Shown here one piece after another: positions 15,800-24,000 of a stretch of DNA of 64,000 nt (the stretch's first letter is position 1; each line of letters opens with the position of its first letter). A program made the translations under genes and the position numbers. The stretch comes from Streptomyces echinoruber (GTDB lineage Bacteria; Actinomycetota; Actinomycetes; Streptomycetales; Streptomycetaceae). Where the stretch lies: NCBI RefSeq assembly GCF_014651135.1, contig NZ_BMWH01000020.1, positions 62,001-126,000 on the forward strand, in the 5' to 3' direction. The notes beneath the pieces are model-generated. The model saw nothing but the letters and a program-made list of their open reading frames with translations. It made no database searches and was not told the DNA's origin.

Positions 15800-17067
15800 A
15801 CGACGCCACCATCCAGGCCCTCGCCGCCGAAGCGCCAGGCATCCACGGCCACCAGCAGGTCGTACGCCTCGCCGTCAACACCATCGCCGCCGCGCGCGGC
15901 CTTCCCGAGCCCTGGCCCATCGACCTGCCAGGCGATGCAGCCCAGCGCGTGGTCGCACTCCTCGCCGGCCTCGGCGAGCTCAGCCAGTGGGGTGCGGCCG
16001 AACTGGGCGCCCTGCGCGAGCAGCTCCTGGCGAGCGAGGACCGCAGCGCATCCGGCGCCTGGTACACGCCGCCCGAGATCGCGGGGCCGCTGACCCGCGC
16101 GGCCCTGAGCGAGATCACCGACCTGCACCTGGACGACGACCCGTCCGACGTCCTGAACGTGTCCGTCCTCGACCCGGCCTGCGGCGGCGGTGTGTTCCTC
16201 ATCGCCGCCGCACGTCTGCTGGCCTCCGCGTACGCGGGCGTCCTGTACCGCACACAGGCGCCGGCGCCGCTCACCGTCCGCGCCGTCATGGCCGACGTCC
16301 TCAAGGCCTGCGTGTACGGCATCGACACGGACCCGGTCGCCGTCGACATCGCCAAATCGGTCTGCTGGCTGGAGACCTCCGGGTTCGTGCCGATCGACTG
16401 GCTCGACAGCAACATCGTCGTCGGCGATGCCCTCGCCGGTGACACACCCCCGGCCCTGGCCGGCCGGCTCAGCGCGGCCGGCCCGCTCGCGATCGTCGGC
16501 AATCCGCCCTACCGGGACAAGGCCAAGGGCGCCGCACCGTGGATCGAGGCGCGGCGCCCGGGCCCGCGAGACGAGCGGGCCCCGGATGAGCTGTGGCGGC
16601 CGAGCCTGGATGAGTTCCGGCTGCCCGGCCAGGGCCGCATCGAATACGTGCTGTGCAACCTGTACGTCTACTTCTGGCGGTGGGCGCTGTGGCGGGCCTT
16701 CGAGACCCGTCTCGGCGCGGCGGCCGTCGCGTTCCTCACGCCCAGCGCGTGGCTGAAGAGTCCCGCGTTCGCGGGGATGCGGGCCGCCATGCGCGCAGCT
16801 GCCGACCGCGGGTTCATCGTCGATCTGACGCCGGAGGGCAAGGCTCCTGCGGTGCAGACCCGCATTTTCCCGGGCGTCACCCTGCCTTTGTGCGCGGCCG
16901 TGTTCGCGCGTCGCCGCGGACCGTGCCCGCAGACGCCGGCGCTCGTACGCGTCGCCACGGTGACGGGCAGCCGTGAGGAGAAGTTCCAGCAGATCGAGCA
17001 GCTCCTGGGCGCCGGGTCCTGCCGGGCGAGTCCACGGCCGGCGGAGCCGGCTCGGCACGGCCGGTGA
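15796..17067 (+). CDS. N6-adenine-type DNA methylase, probably C-terminally shortened
   Basis: 423 residues. It has a helical leader, then WYTPPEIAGPLTRAAL, motif I LDPACGGGVFLIAAARLL, DTDPVAVDIAK (motif II) and the adenine-methylase motif IV NPPY within AIVGNPPYRDKAKG. Such enzymes transfer a methyl group from SAM to adenine in DNA. The protein ends soon after REEKFQQIEQLL, without an obvious specificity domain; relatives that couple methylation to restriction are much longer. It may be truncated or may use another partner. It protects phage DNA or modifies the host; which one is unknown. The ATG overlaps the previous stop. Confidence 0.8.
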   Translation: MNDATIQALAAEAPGIHGHQQVVRLAVNTIAAARGLPEPWPIDLPGDAAQRVVALLAGLGELSQWGAAELGALREQLLASEDRSASGAWYTPPEIAGPLTRAALSEITDLHLDDDPSDVLNVSVLDPACGGGVFLIAAARLLASAYAGVLYRTQAPAPLTVRAVMADVLKACVYGIDTDPVAVDIAKSVCWLETSGFVPIDWLDSNIVVGDALAGDTPPALAGRLSAAGPLAIVGNPPYRDKAKGAAPWIEARRPGPRDERAPDELWRPSLDEFRLPGQGRIEYVLCNLYVYFWRWALWRAFETRLGAAAVAFLTPSAWLKSPAFAGMRAAMRAAADRGFIVDLTPEGKAPAVQTRIFPGVTLPLCAAVFARRRGPCPQTPALVRVATVTGSREEKFQQIEQLLGAGSCRASPRPAEPARHGR

Positions 17068-17118
17068 TCAACACCGTGGGCTGCGGGAGGAGTTGTAAAA
17101 GAAAGTACGGCCTGAGTC

Positions 17119-17147
17119 TTGTACTTGCTCATACTTCCTCGTACTAT
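17119..17147 (+). promoter_or_regulatory. sigma-70 type promoter for the second early operon
   Basis: TTGTAC at 17119-17124 and TACTAT at 17142-17147 are separated by 17 bases in an AT-rich island between the methylase and the next gene. The next gene starts at 17202 with AGGAGG upstream. Confidence 0.7.
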
Positions 17148-17150
17148 TTT
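17121..17150 (+). repeat. three 10-base direct repeats over the promoter
   Basis: GTACTTGCTC, ATACTTCCTC and GTACTATTTT follow one another head to tail from 17121 to 17150, with another AGTAC at 17104. The 10-base step puts each copy on the same face of the helix, which suggests cooperative repressor binding. Confidence 0.55.
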
Positions 17151-17201
17151 TGACAGGGGTTGGGGATCGGCCCCCATCGCTCCACTCGTGAGGAGGTGGC
17201 C

Positions 17202-17444
17202 ATGGACACGCTGTTCCGCTCCATCGGCCTGATCGGGCCCGGCGACCTGGTCATCTACCACGGCTCCATCCAGGAGCTGCACGGCCTGTGGCTGGCCATC
17301 CCCTGCCCGTGCAACACGTGCCGCGCGTTCGACCGGCTCGGCCTCCCCGAGACCCGCTTCGCCCTGGCCGACCCGTGGGGCGAGCTGCCCGGCCCGCTCC
17401 ACGTCCGCCGCCAGTCCATCACCCGCTCCACCGCCTGCGCCTGA
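17202..17444 (+). CDS. hypothetical phage protein
   Basis: 80 residues from ATG 17202, 3 bases after AGGAGGTGGC. A beta-type N-terminus (GDLVIYHGSI) and CPCNTC, a possible metal site. It is the first gene behind the 17119 promoter. The function is unknown. Confidence 0.62.
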   Translation: MDTLFRSIGLIGPGDLVIYHGSIQELHGLWLAIPCPCNTCRAFDRLGLPETRFALADPWGELPGPLHVRRQSITRSTACA

Positions 17445-17456
17445 AGGGAGGCCCCC

Positions 17457-17816
17457 GTGAACACGCTGCTGACCCGCAGGATCACCGTCGCCGACTACCT
17501 CACGCAGCGCGGCCTCCCGGCCGACTGGCGCTACGCTTCCCCGCTCGGCCGGGCCGCCGCCGCGATCTACCGCCAGCTCTACCGGCGCGAGCCCGCGCGG
17601 GCCCTGCGGTGGATCAACGGCCACGTCCGCCAGGTCTGCGCCTACGACCCGTCCGAGGCGCACGTGCTGACGGCCGCGTGGGAGCAGTACGGCTGCACCG
17701 CCGGACTGCGGCCCGTTCCGACCGCCCGGTTCGGCTGGGCCCCGGTGGACTGGGTGGTCGGCATCGACGCCATGCGGTGGCGGCCCACCGACGGCCCCAT
17801 GCGCAGCCACCCCTAG
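17457..17816 (+). CDS. hypothetical phage protein
   Basis: 119 residues from GTG with GGGAGG upstream. Mostly helical, Arg- and Trp-rich. No family was recognised. Two strong hairpins follow it directly. Confidence 0.62.
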   Translation: MNTLLTRRITVADYLTQRGLPADWRYASPLGRAAAAIYRQLYRREPARALRWINGHVRQVCAYDPSEAHVLTAAWEQYGCTAGLRPVPTARFGWAPVDWVVGIDAMRWRPTDGPMRSHP

Positions 17817-17819
17817 ACC

Positions 17820-17853
17820 GGCGGCCGGGCTCACCCCCCCCGGCCCGGCCGCC
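17820..17853 (+). terminator. 11-bp GC hairpin terminator
   Basis: Bases 17820-17830 pair perfectly with 17843-17853 around a C-rich 12-base loop. It directly follows the stop at 17814-17816. Confidence 0.75.
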
Positions 17854-17862
17854 CTCCCAGGG

Positions 17863-17894
17863 CCGCGCCCCGACTTCCCCCCGGCGGGGCGCGG
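17863..17894 (+). terminator. second GC hairpin before the tRNA
   Basis: Bases 17863-17872 pair perfectly with 17885-17894. It ends 8 bases before the tRNA, so the tRNA is insulated from upstream transcription, or the hairpin takes part in its processing. Confidence 0.55.
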
Positions 17895-17902
17895 TCCACC
17901 AA

Positions 17903-17974
17903 GCCTCCGTAGCTCAGTGGCAGAGCAGCGGTCTTATACCCCGCAGCGCGTCGGTTCGAGTCCGACCGGAGGTA
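17903..17974 (+). tRNA. tRNA-Ile (anticodon UAU)
   Basis: All arms fold: acceptor 17903-17909 with 17967-17973 (one G-U at the end), D arm GCTC/GAGC, anticodon arm 17928-17932 with 17940-17944 (one mismatch next to the loop), loop CTTATAC, a 5-base variable loop, and T arm GTCGG-TTCGAGT-CCGAC. The discriminator is A, and CCA is not encoded. Anticodon TAT at 17935-17937 reads AUA, a rare codon in this GC-rich genome; bacteria normally read it with a modified CAU anticodon. It lies inside the phage operon. Confidence 0.85.
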
Positions 17975-18068
17975 CGTCACCAGCCGCCCGGCGGCCGGAC
18001 ATGCGACCCGCGCCCGTGGCGCACCGACTCGCTTCCGCGCCGCCGGGCCCCACCACCAGGAGACACAG

Positions 18069-18620
18069 ATGCCCGACACCTCCGGCATCCCCACCGCCCC
18101 CGTCGACACCGAGCCCATCGGTTTCTACGCCCGCGACGCGCAGGCCGCCGCCCTCCGCGACACCCTGACCGCCGCCGGCGTCGAACTCGGCGCCTACGAC
18201 ACGCGGATCGTGAACTGGCTCGCCGGATTGGAATGGTCGACGCTCGCCGTCATCGCCTCGTGGGTGGCGCGCGCCGCCCAGATCCGCGAGCCGGCCCCGG
18301 CGATCGCCCTGCCGTCCCGCTTCGACGCGACCCCGACCGAGATCGACCAGCACCTGCGCCGCATCCTCGCCGAGGACACCTACCTGCGCTACCAGCAGGC
18401 CATCGGCAACCAGGCCGCGCAGGACGTGCGGGCGACCGTCCGGCCGGAGATGAAGGGCATCGACCAGACCGCCCGCTACGTCTCCGCCGACGAGATCGAC
18501 CCGCTCAAGGGCGGCGGCCCGTACCCGTCGCAGCTCCTGTGCTCCCAGCACGACGGCTTCGGCCCCTGCCCCAGCGCGCCCGCCTGCACCTCGCACGACA
18601 CCCCGAAGGACCCGCAGTGA
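18069..18620 (+). CDS. hypothetical phage protein
   Basis: 183 residues from ATG with AGGAGA upstream. The N-terminal two thirds are helical (VNWLAGLEWSTLAVIASWVA), a pattern frequent in Streptomyces phage and mobile-element proteins. The end has CSQHDGFGPCPSAPAC, a possible zinc knuckle. The function is unknown. Confidence 0.65.
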   Translation: MPDTSGIPTAPVDTEPIGFYARDAQAAALRDTLTAAGVELGAYDTRIVNWLAGLEWSTLAVIASWVARAAQIREPAPAIALPSRFDATPTEIDQHLRRILAEDTYLRYQQAIGNQAAQDVRATVRPEMKGIDQTARYVSADEIDPLKGGGPYPSQLLCSQHDGFGPCPSAPACTSHDTPKDPQ

Positions 18621-18976
18621 GCCTCTTCATCAACCCCGGCTCCGGGCCGGTGCTCGGCGCCAGCGAAGAACACGCCGCCGCCAACATCACCGTCTTCGCC
18701 GACGACCTCCGGCGGGCCGGCCTCGGCGTCGACGACTGCACCCGGACCCCGGACGCCGACGGCGAGGGCCGCTACGCCTTCACGCTCACCATGACGGACG
18801 GCCGCAGCATCGAGATCCAGATGCCCGGCCTGCCCGTCGACCGGGTGCGCTACCTCGGCACCGACGGTCAGAACATCTGGCACTTCCCGCGCCTCTACGT
18901 CGGCGGCTCCTCCTGGGTGTGGAAGTTCGCCCTGGAGATCTGCGCACCGAAGACCGAAAGCGGCGGCACCCGGTGA
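18617..18976 (+). CDS. hypothetical phage protein
   Basis: 119 residues, GTGA start. Alternating strands (YAFTLTMTDGRSIEIQMPG, then RLYVGGSSWVWKFAL) suggest a small beta domain. The family was not recognised. Confidence 0.62.
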   Translation: MSLFINPGSGPVLGASEEHAAANITVFADDLRRAGLGVDDCTRTPDADGEGRYAFTLTMTDGRSIEIQMPGLPVDRVRYLGTDGQNIWHFPRLYVGGSSWVWKFALEICAPKTESGGTR

Positions 18977-19548
18977 GGGCCCCCAAGCCGCTGCTCCTGC
19001 TGGACGTGGACGGAGTCCTCAACCCGTGCGAGGCGCTCCCGCACCGGCGCCCGCCCGGTTACCAGACGCACCGGCTCAAGCCCGACTGCTGGATCGCCCA
19101 GCACGACGGTCTGCCCGAACACCTCGTCAAGCCGCTGCGGGTGTGGCTCAACCCGGCCCACGGGCCCGCGCTGATGCGGCTGCCGTACGAGCTGGTGTGG
19201 GCCACGACATGGGAGCACGACGCCAACGAATGGATCGGCTGGCGCATCGGCCTGCCCCGCACCGAGGACCTGCCCGTCATCGAGTTCGGCGACCAGGACG
19301 TGATCCGCCCGGACGGCACGTACGTCAAGACCTGGCGCATCGTCGAGTACGCCGCCGGCCGGCCGTTCGCGTGGGTCGACGACCAGATCGGCGACGCCGA
19401 CCGCGCGTACGTCGCCCGCCACCACACCGGGCCCGCACTTCTGCACTACGTCGACCCCCGCAAGGGCCTCACCGACGACGACTTCACCGTGCTCGCCGAC
19501 TGGGCGGCACAGATCAGCACCGACACCACGAAGGGAGCCGACGCCTGA
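18973..19548 (+). CDS. HAD-like hydrolase
   Basis: 191 residues from GTG. The N-terminal LLLLDVDGVLNP is HAD motif I (DxDGVLN), followed by LVWATTWEHDAN (motif II Thr) and WVDDQIGDADR (acidic motif IV). There is no large cap domain. HAD proteins remove phosphate groups from sugars, nucleotides or nucleic acid ends; the substrate here is unknown. Similar short HAD proteins are common in actinophages. Confidence 0.85.
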   Translation: MRAPKPLLLLDVDGVLNPCEALPHRRPPGYQTHRLKPDCWIAQHDGLPEHLVKPLRVWLNPAHGPALMRLPYELVWATTWEHDANEWIGWRIGLPRTEDLPVIEFGDQDVIRPDGTYVKTWRIVEYAAGRPFAWVDDQIGDADRAYVARHHTGPALLHYVDPRKGLTDDDFTVLADWAAQISTDTTKGADA

Positions 19549-19829
19549 TGGCCACCGGACCCGAGCACTACCGCGAGGCGGAGCGCCTCGCCGAACAGGC
19601 CGACAGCTGGATGGACGCCGACATCGGCTGGAAGGCCCACCTGCCCACCGAGGAGCGCATCGCCCGCCGCCGCGCGGACCTGGACGCCGCGCAGGTGCAC
19701 GCCACGCTCGCCCTCGCCGCGGCGACCGCCCTCGCCACCATGTCCAGCCGCGCGGCGGTCCGCACCGTCAACGAGTGGTGGGCCGCCGCCGGCCCCCAGC
19801 AGCCGAAGGACGACGACACCAGTGAGTGA
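19548..19829 (+). CDS. small helical protein
   Basis: 93 residues, ATG start sharing a base with the previous stop. An amphipathic helical pattern throughout (EAERLAEQADSWMDADIGW). No family was recognised. Confidence 0.6.
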   Translation: MATGPEHYREAERLAEQADSWMDADIGWKAHLPTEERIARRRADLDAAQVHATLALAAATALATMSSRAAVRTVNEWWAAAGPQQPKDDDTSE

Positions 19830-20202
19830 CCTGCTGCTCCCCGAGTCCTTCACCCGGGTCACCGCGGTCCAGCGCGTCGTCCCGGTCACGGGCCGCCCGG
19901 ACCTCACGGACCCCATCACCGGGCGCATCGTCATCCCCACGATGGTCGACCTGTACCTGCGCCGTGACGAAGGCGTCCCGGGCGGGACCCGCGAGTACGC
20001 CTACGTCGGTGTCACCGGCCCCCGCCGCCTGAAGTCCCGCCGACCCGGCAAGCAGATCACCTCGTACGGCTGGCAGCACGCCCGCGGTGATGAATACCGG
20101 CGCGGAGCGCTCCGCCCCGACTGGCTGACCGAGGTCCTGGCCGACCTGCTGCCGGACGGCTGGAGCCCGGCCCTGCTCGACCTGCCGGGCGGTGGCGCCT
20201 GA
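19822..20202 (+). CDS. hypothetical phage protein
   Basis: 126 residues from GTG. Beta-type segments (TGRIVIPTMVDLYLRRDEG) and a basic centre (RRLKSRRPGKQ). No known domain was recognised. Confidence 0.6.
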   Translation: MSDLLLPESFTRVTAVQRVVPVTGRPDLTDPITGRIVIPTMVDLYLRRDEGVPGGTREYAYVGVTGPRRLKSRRPGKQITSYGWQHARGDEYRRGALRPDWLTEVLADLLPDGWSPALLDLPGGGA

Positions 20203-20477
20203 TGGCCTTCGACCCGAGCGACTACTGCTCCAACCCGAAGTGCGGCGGCGCCGCGGGCGCCTGCGGCTGCCCCGCCGACCACAACACGCAGGACCTGATG
20301 CGCTGCCCGCACTGCGGCGGCCAGTGGTGGCGCGCGCACAGCGCCCCGTCCACCACCTGCCTGCACACGCAGTGCGGCCGTGACGGCTCCGTCGTCGTGC
20401 GGCCCGCGCGGTACGCGCCGACCCACGACAAGGACGGCAACCTGCTCGACGACGCCCAGGGCGGTGAGAGCCGGTGA
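20202..20477 (+). CDS. zinc-ribbon protein
   Basis: 91 residues. Paired cysteines in YCSNPKCGGAAGACGC, MRCPHCGGQWW and CLHTQCG give at least two potential zinc sites. It is probably a small nucleic-acid- or protein-binding module. Confidence 0.62.
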   Translation: MAFDPSDYCSNPKCGGAAGACGCPADHNTQDLMRCPHCGGQWWRAHSAPSTTCLHTQCGRDGSVVVRPARYAPTHDKDGNLLDDAQGGESR

Positions 20478-21325
20478 GCGCCCACGACCAGCTGACACCG
20501 CAGCAGCGAGCCACGCTCGCCGAGCAACTCGGCGACGCCCAGCCCGCGACCGCCGGCCTGCTGATGTCCTTCGGCAAGTCCATCCAGGACCGCCGCGAGC
20601 ACGACCACACCACGCAGCTCGAGGACTGGTACTGCCTGAACCTCGCCGCCTACATGGGCGAACGCGTGGCCGCCGTGCTGCGGCGCCTGCTCGACGCCGA
20701 GGCCCGCGCCGAGCGCCGCCTCACCGCGTGGAAGCTGTGCCGGACCCGCGCCCGCGCGCTCGCCGACGCCGCCGACCGGTACGCCGCGCGCGCCCGCCAG
20801 GGGCAGACCGCGCTGCAGGACGCGCTCGTCGCCATCATCGGCGCGCAGATGGAACGTGACGCGGCCCGCTCCGCGACGCTGCGCGAAGTCGACGAGCGAC
20901 TCGCCGCGATGCAGCTCCCCGAGCACCTGAAGGGCACGCTGAACGCCGGGTCGTACGCCGACGCGTGGCGCCGGTGCCGGGACATCGTCCAGGCCATGGC
21001 CGACGAAGCGGAACGGGAGAAGGACACCAGCGGCGGTGGCCAGCCGCACGAGGGCGAGTCCACTCCCTTCGCCGGCCTGCCGGCACACGTGACCGTCTTC
21101 GAGCTCCCGTGGACCGGCTCCACGCTGCCCCTCCAGTTGCGGCGCAGCACCGCCGGCGGCGACCGGTTGATGATCTGCGACCGCGAGGGCCGCCGCTGGC
21201 ACCGCGACCACGGCTTCGTGTACGAGCGCGACGACGACGAGCGCACCCGCACCGACACCCGGTTCCCACTCGCCGAGGCGTGGCCGCTCGCGCAGCGGAT
21301 CGCCGCCGGAGAGGCAGGCCCGTGA
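20474..21325 (+). CDS. hypothetical two-part phage protein
   Basis: 283 residues, GTGA start. Residues 1-180 are helical. Residues 200-270 form a beta-type domain (VTVFELPWTGSTLPLQL, then RWHRDHGFVYERDDDERT) that looks separate. The function is unknown. Confidence 0.62.
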   Translation: MSAHDQLTPQQRATLAEQLGDAQPATAGLLMSFGKSIQDRREHDHTTQLEDWYCLNLAAYMGERVAAVLRRLLDAEARAERRLTAWKLCRTRARALADAADRYAARARQGQTALQDALVAIIGAQMERDAARSATLREVDERLAAMQLPEHLKGTLNAGSYADAWRRCRDIVQAMADEAEREKDTSGGGQPHEGESTPFAGLPAHVTVFELPWTGSTLPLQLRRSTAGGDRLMICDREGRRWHRDHGFVYERDDDERTRTDTRFPLAEAWPLAQRIAAGEAGP

Positions 21326-21537
21326 TGGCGATCGGATACGCCCACACCCTGTTCTGCGACCGGCTCGGCTGCCGCGCCAAGGTCACCATCGAGGCCACCC
21401 GCAACGCGGCGCACGCGCGCCGGCTGGCGCGCATGCGGCACGGCTGGCGCAGCGACGACACCGGCGACTGGTGCCCCACCGACAAGACGGCGCGCGCCAC
21501 GGCGCACGCCACCCAGACCCGAGGACCGAGCCAGTGA
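21325..21537 (+). CDS. small Cys-containing protein
   Basis: 70 residues from ATG 21325; GTG 21322 is also possible. CDRLGCRAKVTIEA and GDWCPTDK suggest a zinc-ribbon-like fold. It overlaps the previous stop. Confidence 0.58.
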   Translation: MAIGYAHTLFCDRLGCRAKVTIEATRNAAHARRLARMRHGWRSDDTGDWCPTDKTARATAHATQTRGPSQ

Positions 21538-21947
21538 ACATGCCCGCGCCACTCACGATCGCCGCGCGCCGCGCCATGGTCGAGGAACTCCTGCGCCAGG
21601 AGCCAGGCATCAGCGCCCGCAAAATCGCTGCTCGGCTCGGGGTCGGCAAGGACACGATCCTCCGCGACATCGACGCGATCGAGACGGAGCAGAGGCAGCG
21701 CGCCGCGGCCTCCGGCCAGGAGACGCCGGAGCCCGCGCCGCCCGCGCCGGACGGTGCGCCGGCGGGCGACAGGCTCGTGCTGATCCTCGACGAGCCGTTG
21801 CGCCAGGCCCTCGCCGTGCTGCGCGCCACCCGCGGCCGACCCGACACCCCTGCCGAGAACGTGGCCGCCGCCCGCGCCGCGATCCGCGCTACCGCCGACA
21901 TCGTCCTCGAAGCCCAGCAGCACGCCCAGGAAGGCGCCACCCCGTGA
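21534..21947 (+). CDS. HTH protein
   Basis: 137 residues from GTG. Residues 22-45 (EPGISARKIAARLGVGKDTI) are a clear helix-turn-helix. A Pro-rich linker and a helical C-terminal part follow. It is a likely small regulator of the phage. Confidence 0.66.
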   Translation: MNMPAPLTIAARRAMVEELLRQEPGISARKIAARLGVGKDTILRDIDAIETEQRQRAAASGQETPEPAPPAPDGAPAGDRLVLILDEPLRQALAVLRATRGRPDTPAENVAAARAAIRATADIVLEAQQHAQEGATP

Positions 21948-22372
21948 CCCCACGTCCCGAAGCTGTCGCCGCCGCCGACTGGTGGGCGGCGAAGCTCGCC
22001 GAACAGCCCCGGCACGACGTCGGCGCGGCACAGCCGAACGCGCTCGCCAACGCGGTGTCCGCGCTCGTACGGCGCCAGCGCACCCAGGCCCAGATCGAGG
22101 CCTTCCGCGAGGCCCTGGCCGAGGAGATCAACCGGCACGTCGAGCGGTACGGCTGGCGCCCGGACGAGCCGGACTTCGGCTCCTACATGCGCACCATCGC
22201 GGTCGACTACGGGCCGGACCCCGTCCTCGCCGACGCCGCGGAGAAGGCCGGCTTCGAGCTGCAGATGCTCGACCTGCCGGTGAAGACCGTCATGTGGATC
22301 AACCCGGGCGTAGTGAAGGTCGCCGAGGGCTACGGTGCACGCCCCGTCGTCATCTGGAGGGCCGACCGGTGA
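21944..22372 (+). CDS. hypothetical phage protein
   Basis: 142 residues, GTGA start. A helical first half and a beta-type second half ending VVKVAEGYGARPVVIWR. No family was recognised. Confidence 0.6.
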   Translation: MTPRPEAVAAADWWAAKLAEQPRHDVGAAQPNALANAVSALVRRQRTQAQIEAFREALAEEINRHVERYGWRPDEPDFGSYMRTIAVDYGPDPVLADAAEKAGFELQMLDLPVKTVMWINPGVVKVAEGYGARPVVIWRADR

Positions 22373-23010
22373 ACTACCGCCCGTACCCCGACGCCGATCG
22401 CGCCCTGCGCCAGCTGCAGCGCGGCCGAGTCCCCGAACCGCCGCAGCCGCCGATCATCACCTCGTTCGCGCAGTTCCAGGCTTACGTGAAGTCTGGCGAG
22501 TTCGCGCGGCGCATGCAGGCCCTCAACGAGACCATCTCCGCCATCCTCAACCGGCGCGCCGGGGGAGGGGAGATCATCACGCCCGACGTGCTCGCCGAGC
22601 AGCAGCCGATCGTCCTCGCCCGCGTCGTCCGCACCTGCGTGGCCGTCCCCTCGCAGTGGAACGCCTGGACCACCACCGGCCAGTACCTCTACCTGCGCTA
22701 CCGGTCCGGGATCGGCACCGTCGACGCCTACGACAACCCCGACTCCGAGACGTGGACGCGCACGCCCGACGGCGCCGTGGCCCGCTTCGACACCGGCGAC
22801 CGCCTCGACGGCGAGATGACCATCGAAGAGTTCTGCGAGCGCGCCGGCCTTGAGCTGGCCGTCGCGGAGGTGACCGGCGAGCCGCAGGACAACATGCAGG
22901 AGCACGACACCGAGGCGTGGGACGTCCCAGACGCGCGGCCCGGCACCACCGACCACACCCTCACCCAGCGCGCCGAACCACACGACGACGCGGAGGTGAC
23001 CGGCGAGTGA
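22369..23010 (+). CDS. hypothetical protein, longer member of a tandem paralogous pair
   Basis: 213 residues from GTG. Residues 80-170 match the whole of the next gene (QPIVL, QYLYLRY, RFDTGD, EFCERAGLEL). This gene adds a helical N-terminus of about 80 residues and an acidic tail. The domain function is unknown. Confidence 0.65.
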   Translation: MNYRPYPDADRALRQLQRGRVPEPPQPPIITSFAQFQAYVKSGEFARRMQALNETISAILNRRAGGGEIITPDVLAEQQPIVLARVVRTCVAVPSQWNAWTTTGQYLYLRYRSGIGTVDAYDNPDSETWTRTPDGAVARFDTGDRLDGEMTIEEFCERAGLELAVAEVTGEPQDNMQEHDTEAWDVPDARPGTTDHTLTQRAEPHDDAEVTGE

Positions 23011-23306
23011 GCGCACTCGATCTGTTCGCCGAACCTCGGCCGATCGTTCTGGGATGTGTCCGCCCCAGCCCTATCGCCCGCCCGCCGCATTGGGACGTTT
23101 GGACCACCGATCGCCAATACCTCAACCTGCGCTACGAGCGCGGTGTTGGGACCGTGTGGACCGAGGACGGACGGAGACGACCTCGATGGTCCTACATCCG
23201 ACGCTTCGACACTGGTGACCCGCACAGCGACGACATGACCCTGACCGAGTTCTGCGAGCGCGCTGGGCTGCAGCTCGCCGATGACGCTGAGGTGATTGGC
23301 GAATGA
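23007..23306 (+). CDS. hypothetical protein, shorter member of the pair
   Basis: 99 residues, GTGA start. Shared motifs with the previous product: PIVLGCVR, QYLNLRYERGVGTV, RFDTGD, TLTEFCERAGLQLA and an end DDAEVIGE close to DDAEVTGE. The lower GC content (codons such as GTTGGG, GATGACGCT) hints that it has diverged or was acquired separately. Confidence 0.65.
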   Translation: MSALDLFAEPRPIVLGCVRPSPIARPPHWDVWTTDRQYLNLRYERGVGTVWTEDGRRRPRWSYIRRFDTGDPHSDDMTLTEFCERAGLQLADDAEVIGE

Positions 23307-23764
23307 CCGAGGAGCGGCGCGCCCTGTACGGCAACAGCGGTGGACGCTGGCTGCTGGCCCAGTTCTCGGGGGCACCGTCCGAGCTGCCCGCCCGCATCGG
23401 GGACATGTCCCTGCTGGGCGAGCCCGAGGCCGTCCTCGCTCGCCTCTACGCGCGACTACGGCAGCAGCAGGAGGAGGAGATCACGGAAGGCCGCAAGGCC
23501 CGGGCCGCTCACGGCAGGGCACTGGCCGCTTGGGAGGCCGCGGACCCGGCCACGCGCGGTCCGGCTCCGCAGCCGCCGGACGGCCGGCAGTCCACCAAGC
23601 CGGGGCCGTGGCCCGGTGTGCAGCGGCAGCTCGCCGTACGGATCGGTGTCGGTCAGCAGGCGGTTTCCCGCTACCTCAGCCGCAGGTCCCGGATGGTCCT
23701 GGACGACGCCGGATGGGCCGCCCTGGTGCGCGCCTCGTACGAACTGGGGGTGACCGACGGATGA
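23303..23764 (+). CDS. HTH-containing phage protein
   Basis: 153 residues from ATG. The C-terminal part (LAVRIGVGQQAVSRYLSRRS) is a helix-turn-helix of the XRE type. A coiled segment lies in the middle. It is a possible DNA-binding regulator. Confidence 0.63.
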   Translation: MTEERRALYGNSGGRWLLAQFSGAPSELPARIGDMSLLGEPEAVLARLYARLRQQQEEEITEGRKARAAHGRALAAWEAADPATRGPAPQPPDGRQSTKPGPWPGVQRQLAVRIGVGQQAVSRYLSRRSRMVLDDAGWAALVRASYELGVTDG

Positions 23765-24000
23765 TCAAGGCACTTCTGCGCGAGTCCACTGGCGCCCCGG
23801 TCGTCGTCCTCGGCCTGTCCGCGGAGAACATGACCCGGCTCATGGCCGACGAGCCGATCGTGGTGCAGCTCGCCGAGCTCGGCCTGAAGCCCATGAAGGT
23901 CCTGATCGTGGGAGGCCGCACCGAGGCCGACATCGCCGCGATGCTCGCCGAGAAGTTCGGGCCGCCGCGGCAGACGATCCACCAGGAGCCGGACCGGTGA
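23761..24000 (+). CDS. hypothetical phage protein
   Basis: 79 residues, ATGA overlap. A neat alpha/beta pattern (PVVVLGLSAENMTRLM, then PMKVLIVGGRTEADIAAML). The family was not recognised. Confidence 0.6.
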   Translation: MIKALLRESTGAPVVVLGLSAENMTRLMADEPIVVQLAELGLKPMKVLIVGGRTEADIAAMLAEKFGPPRQTIHQEPDR

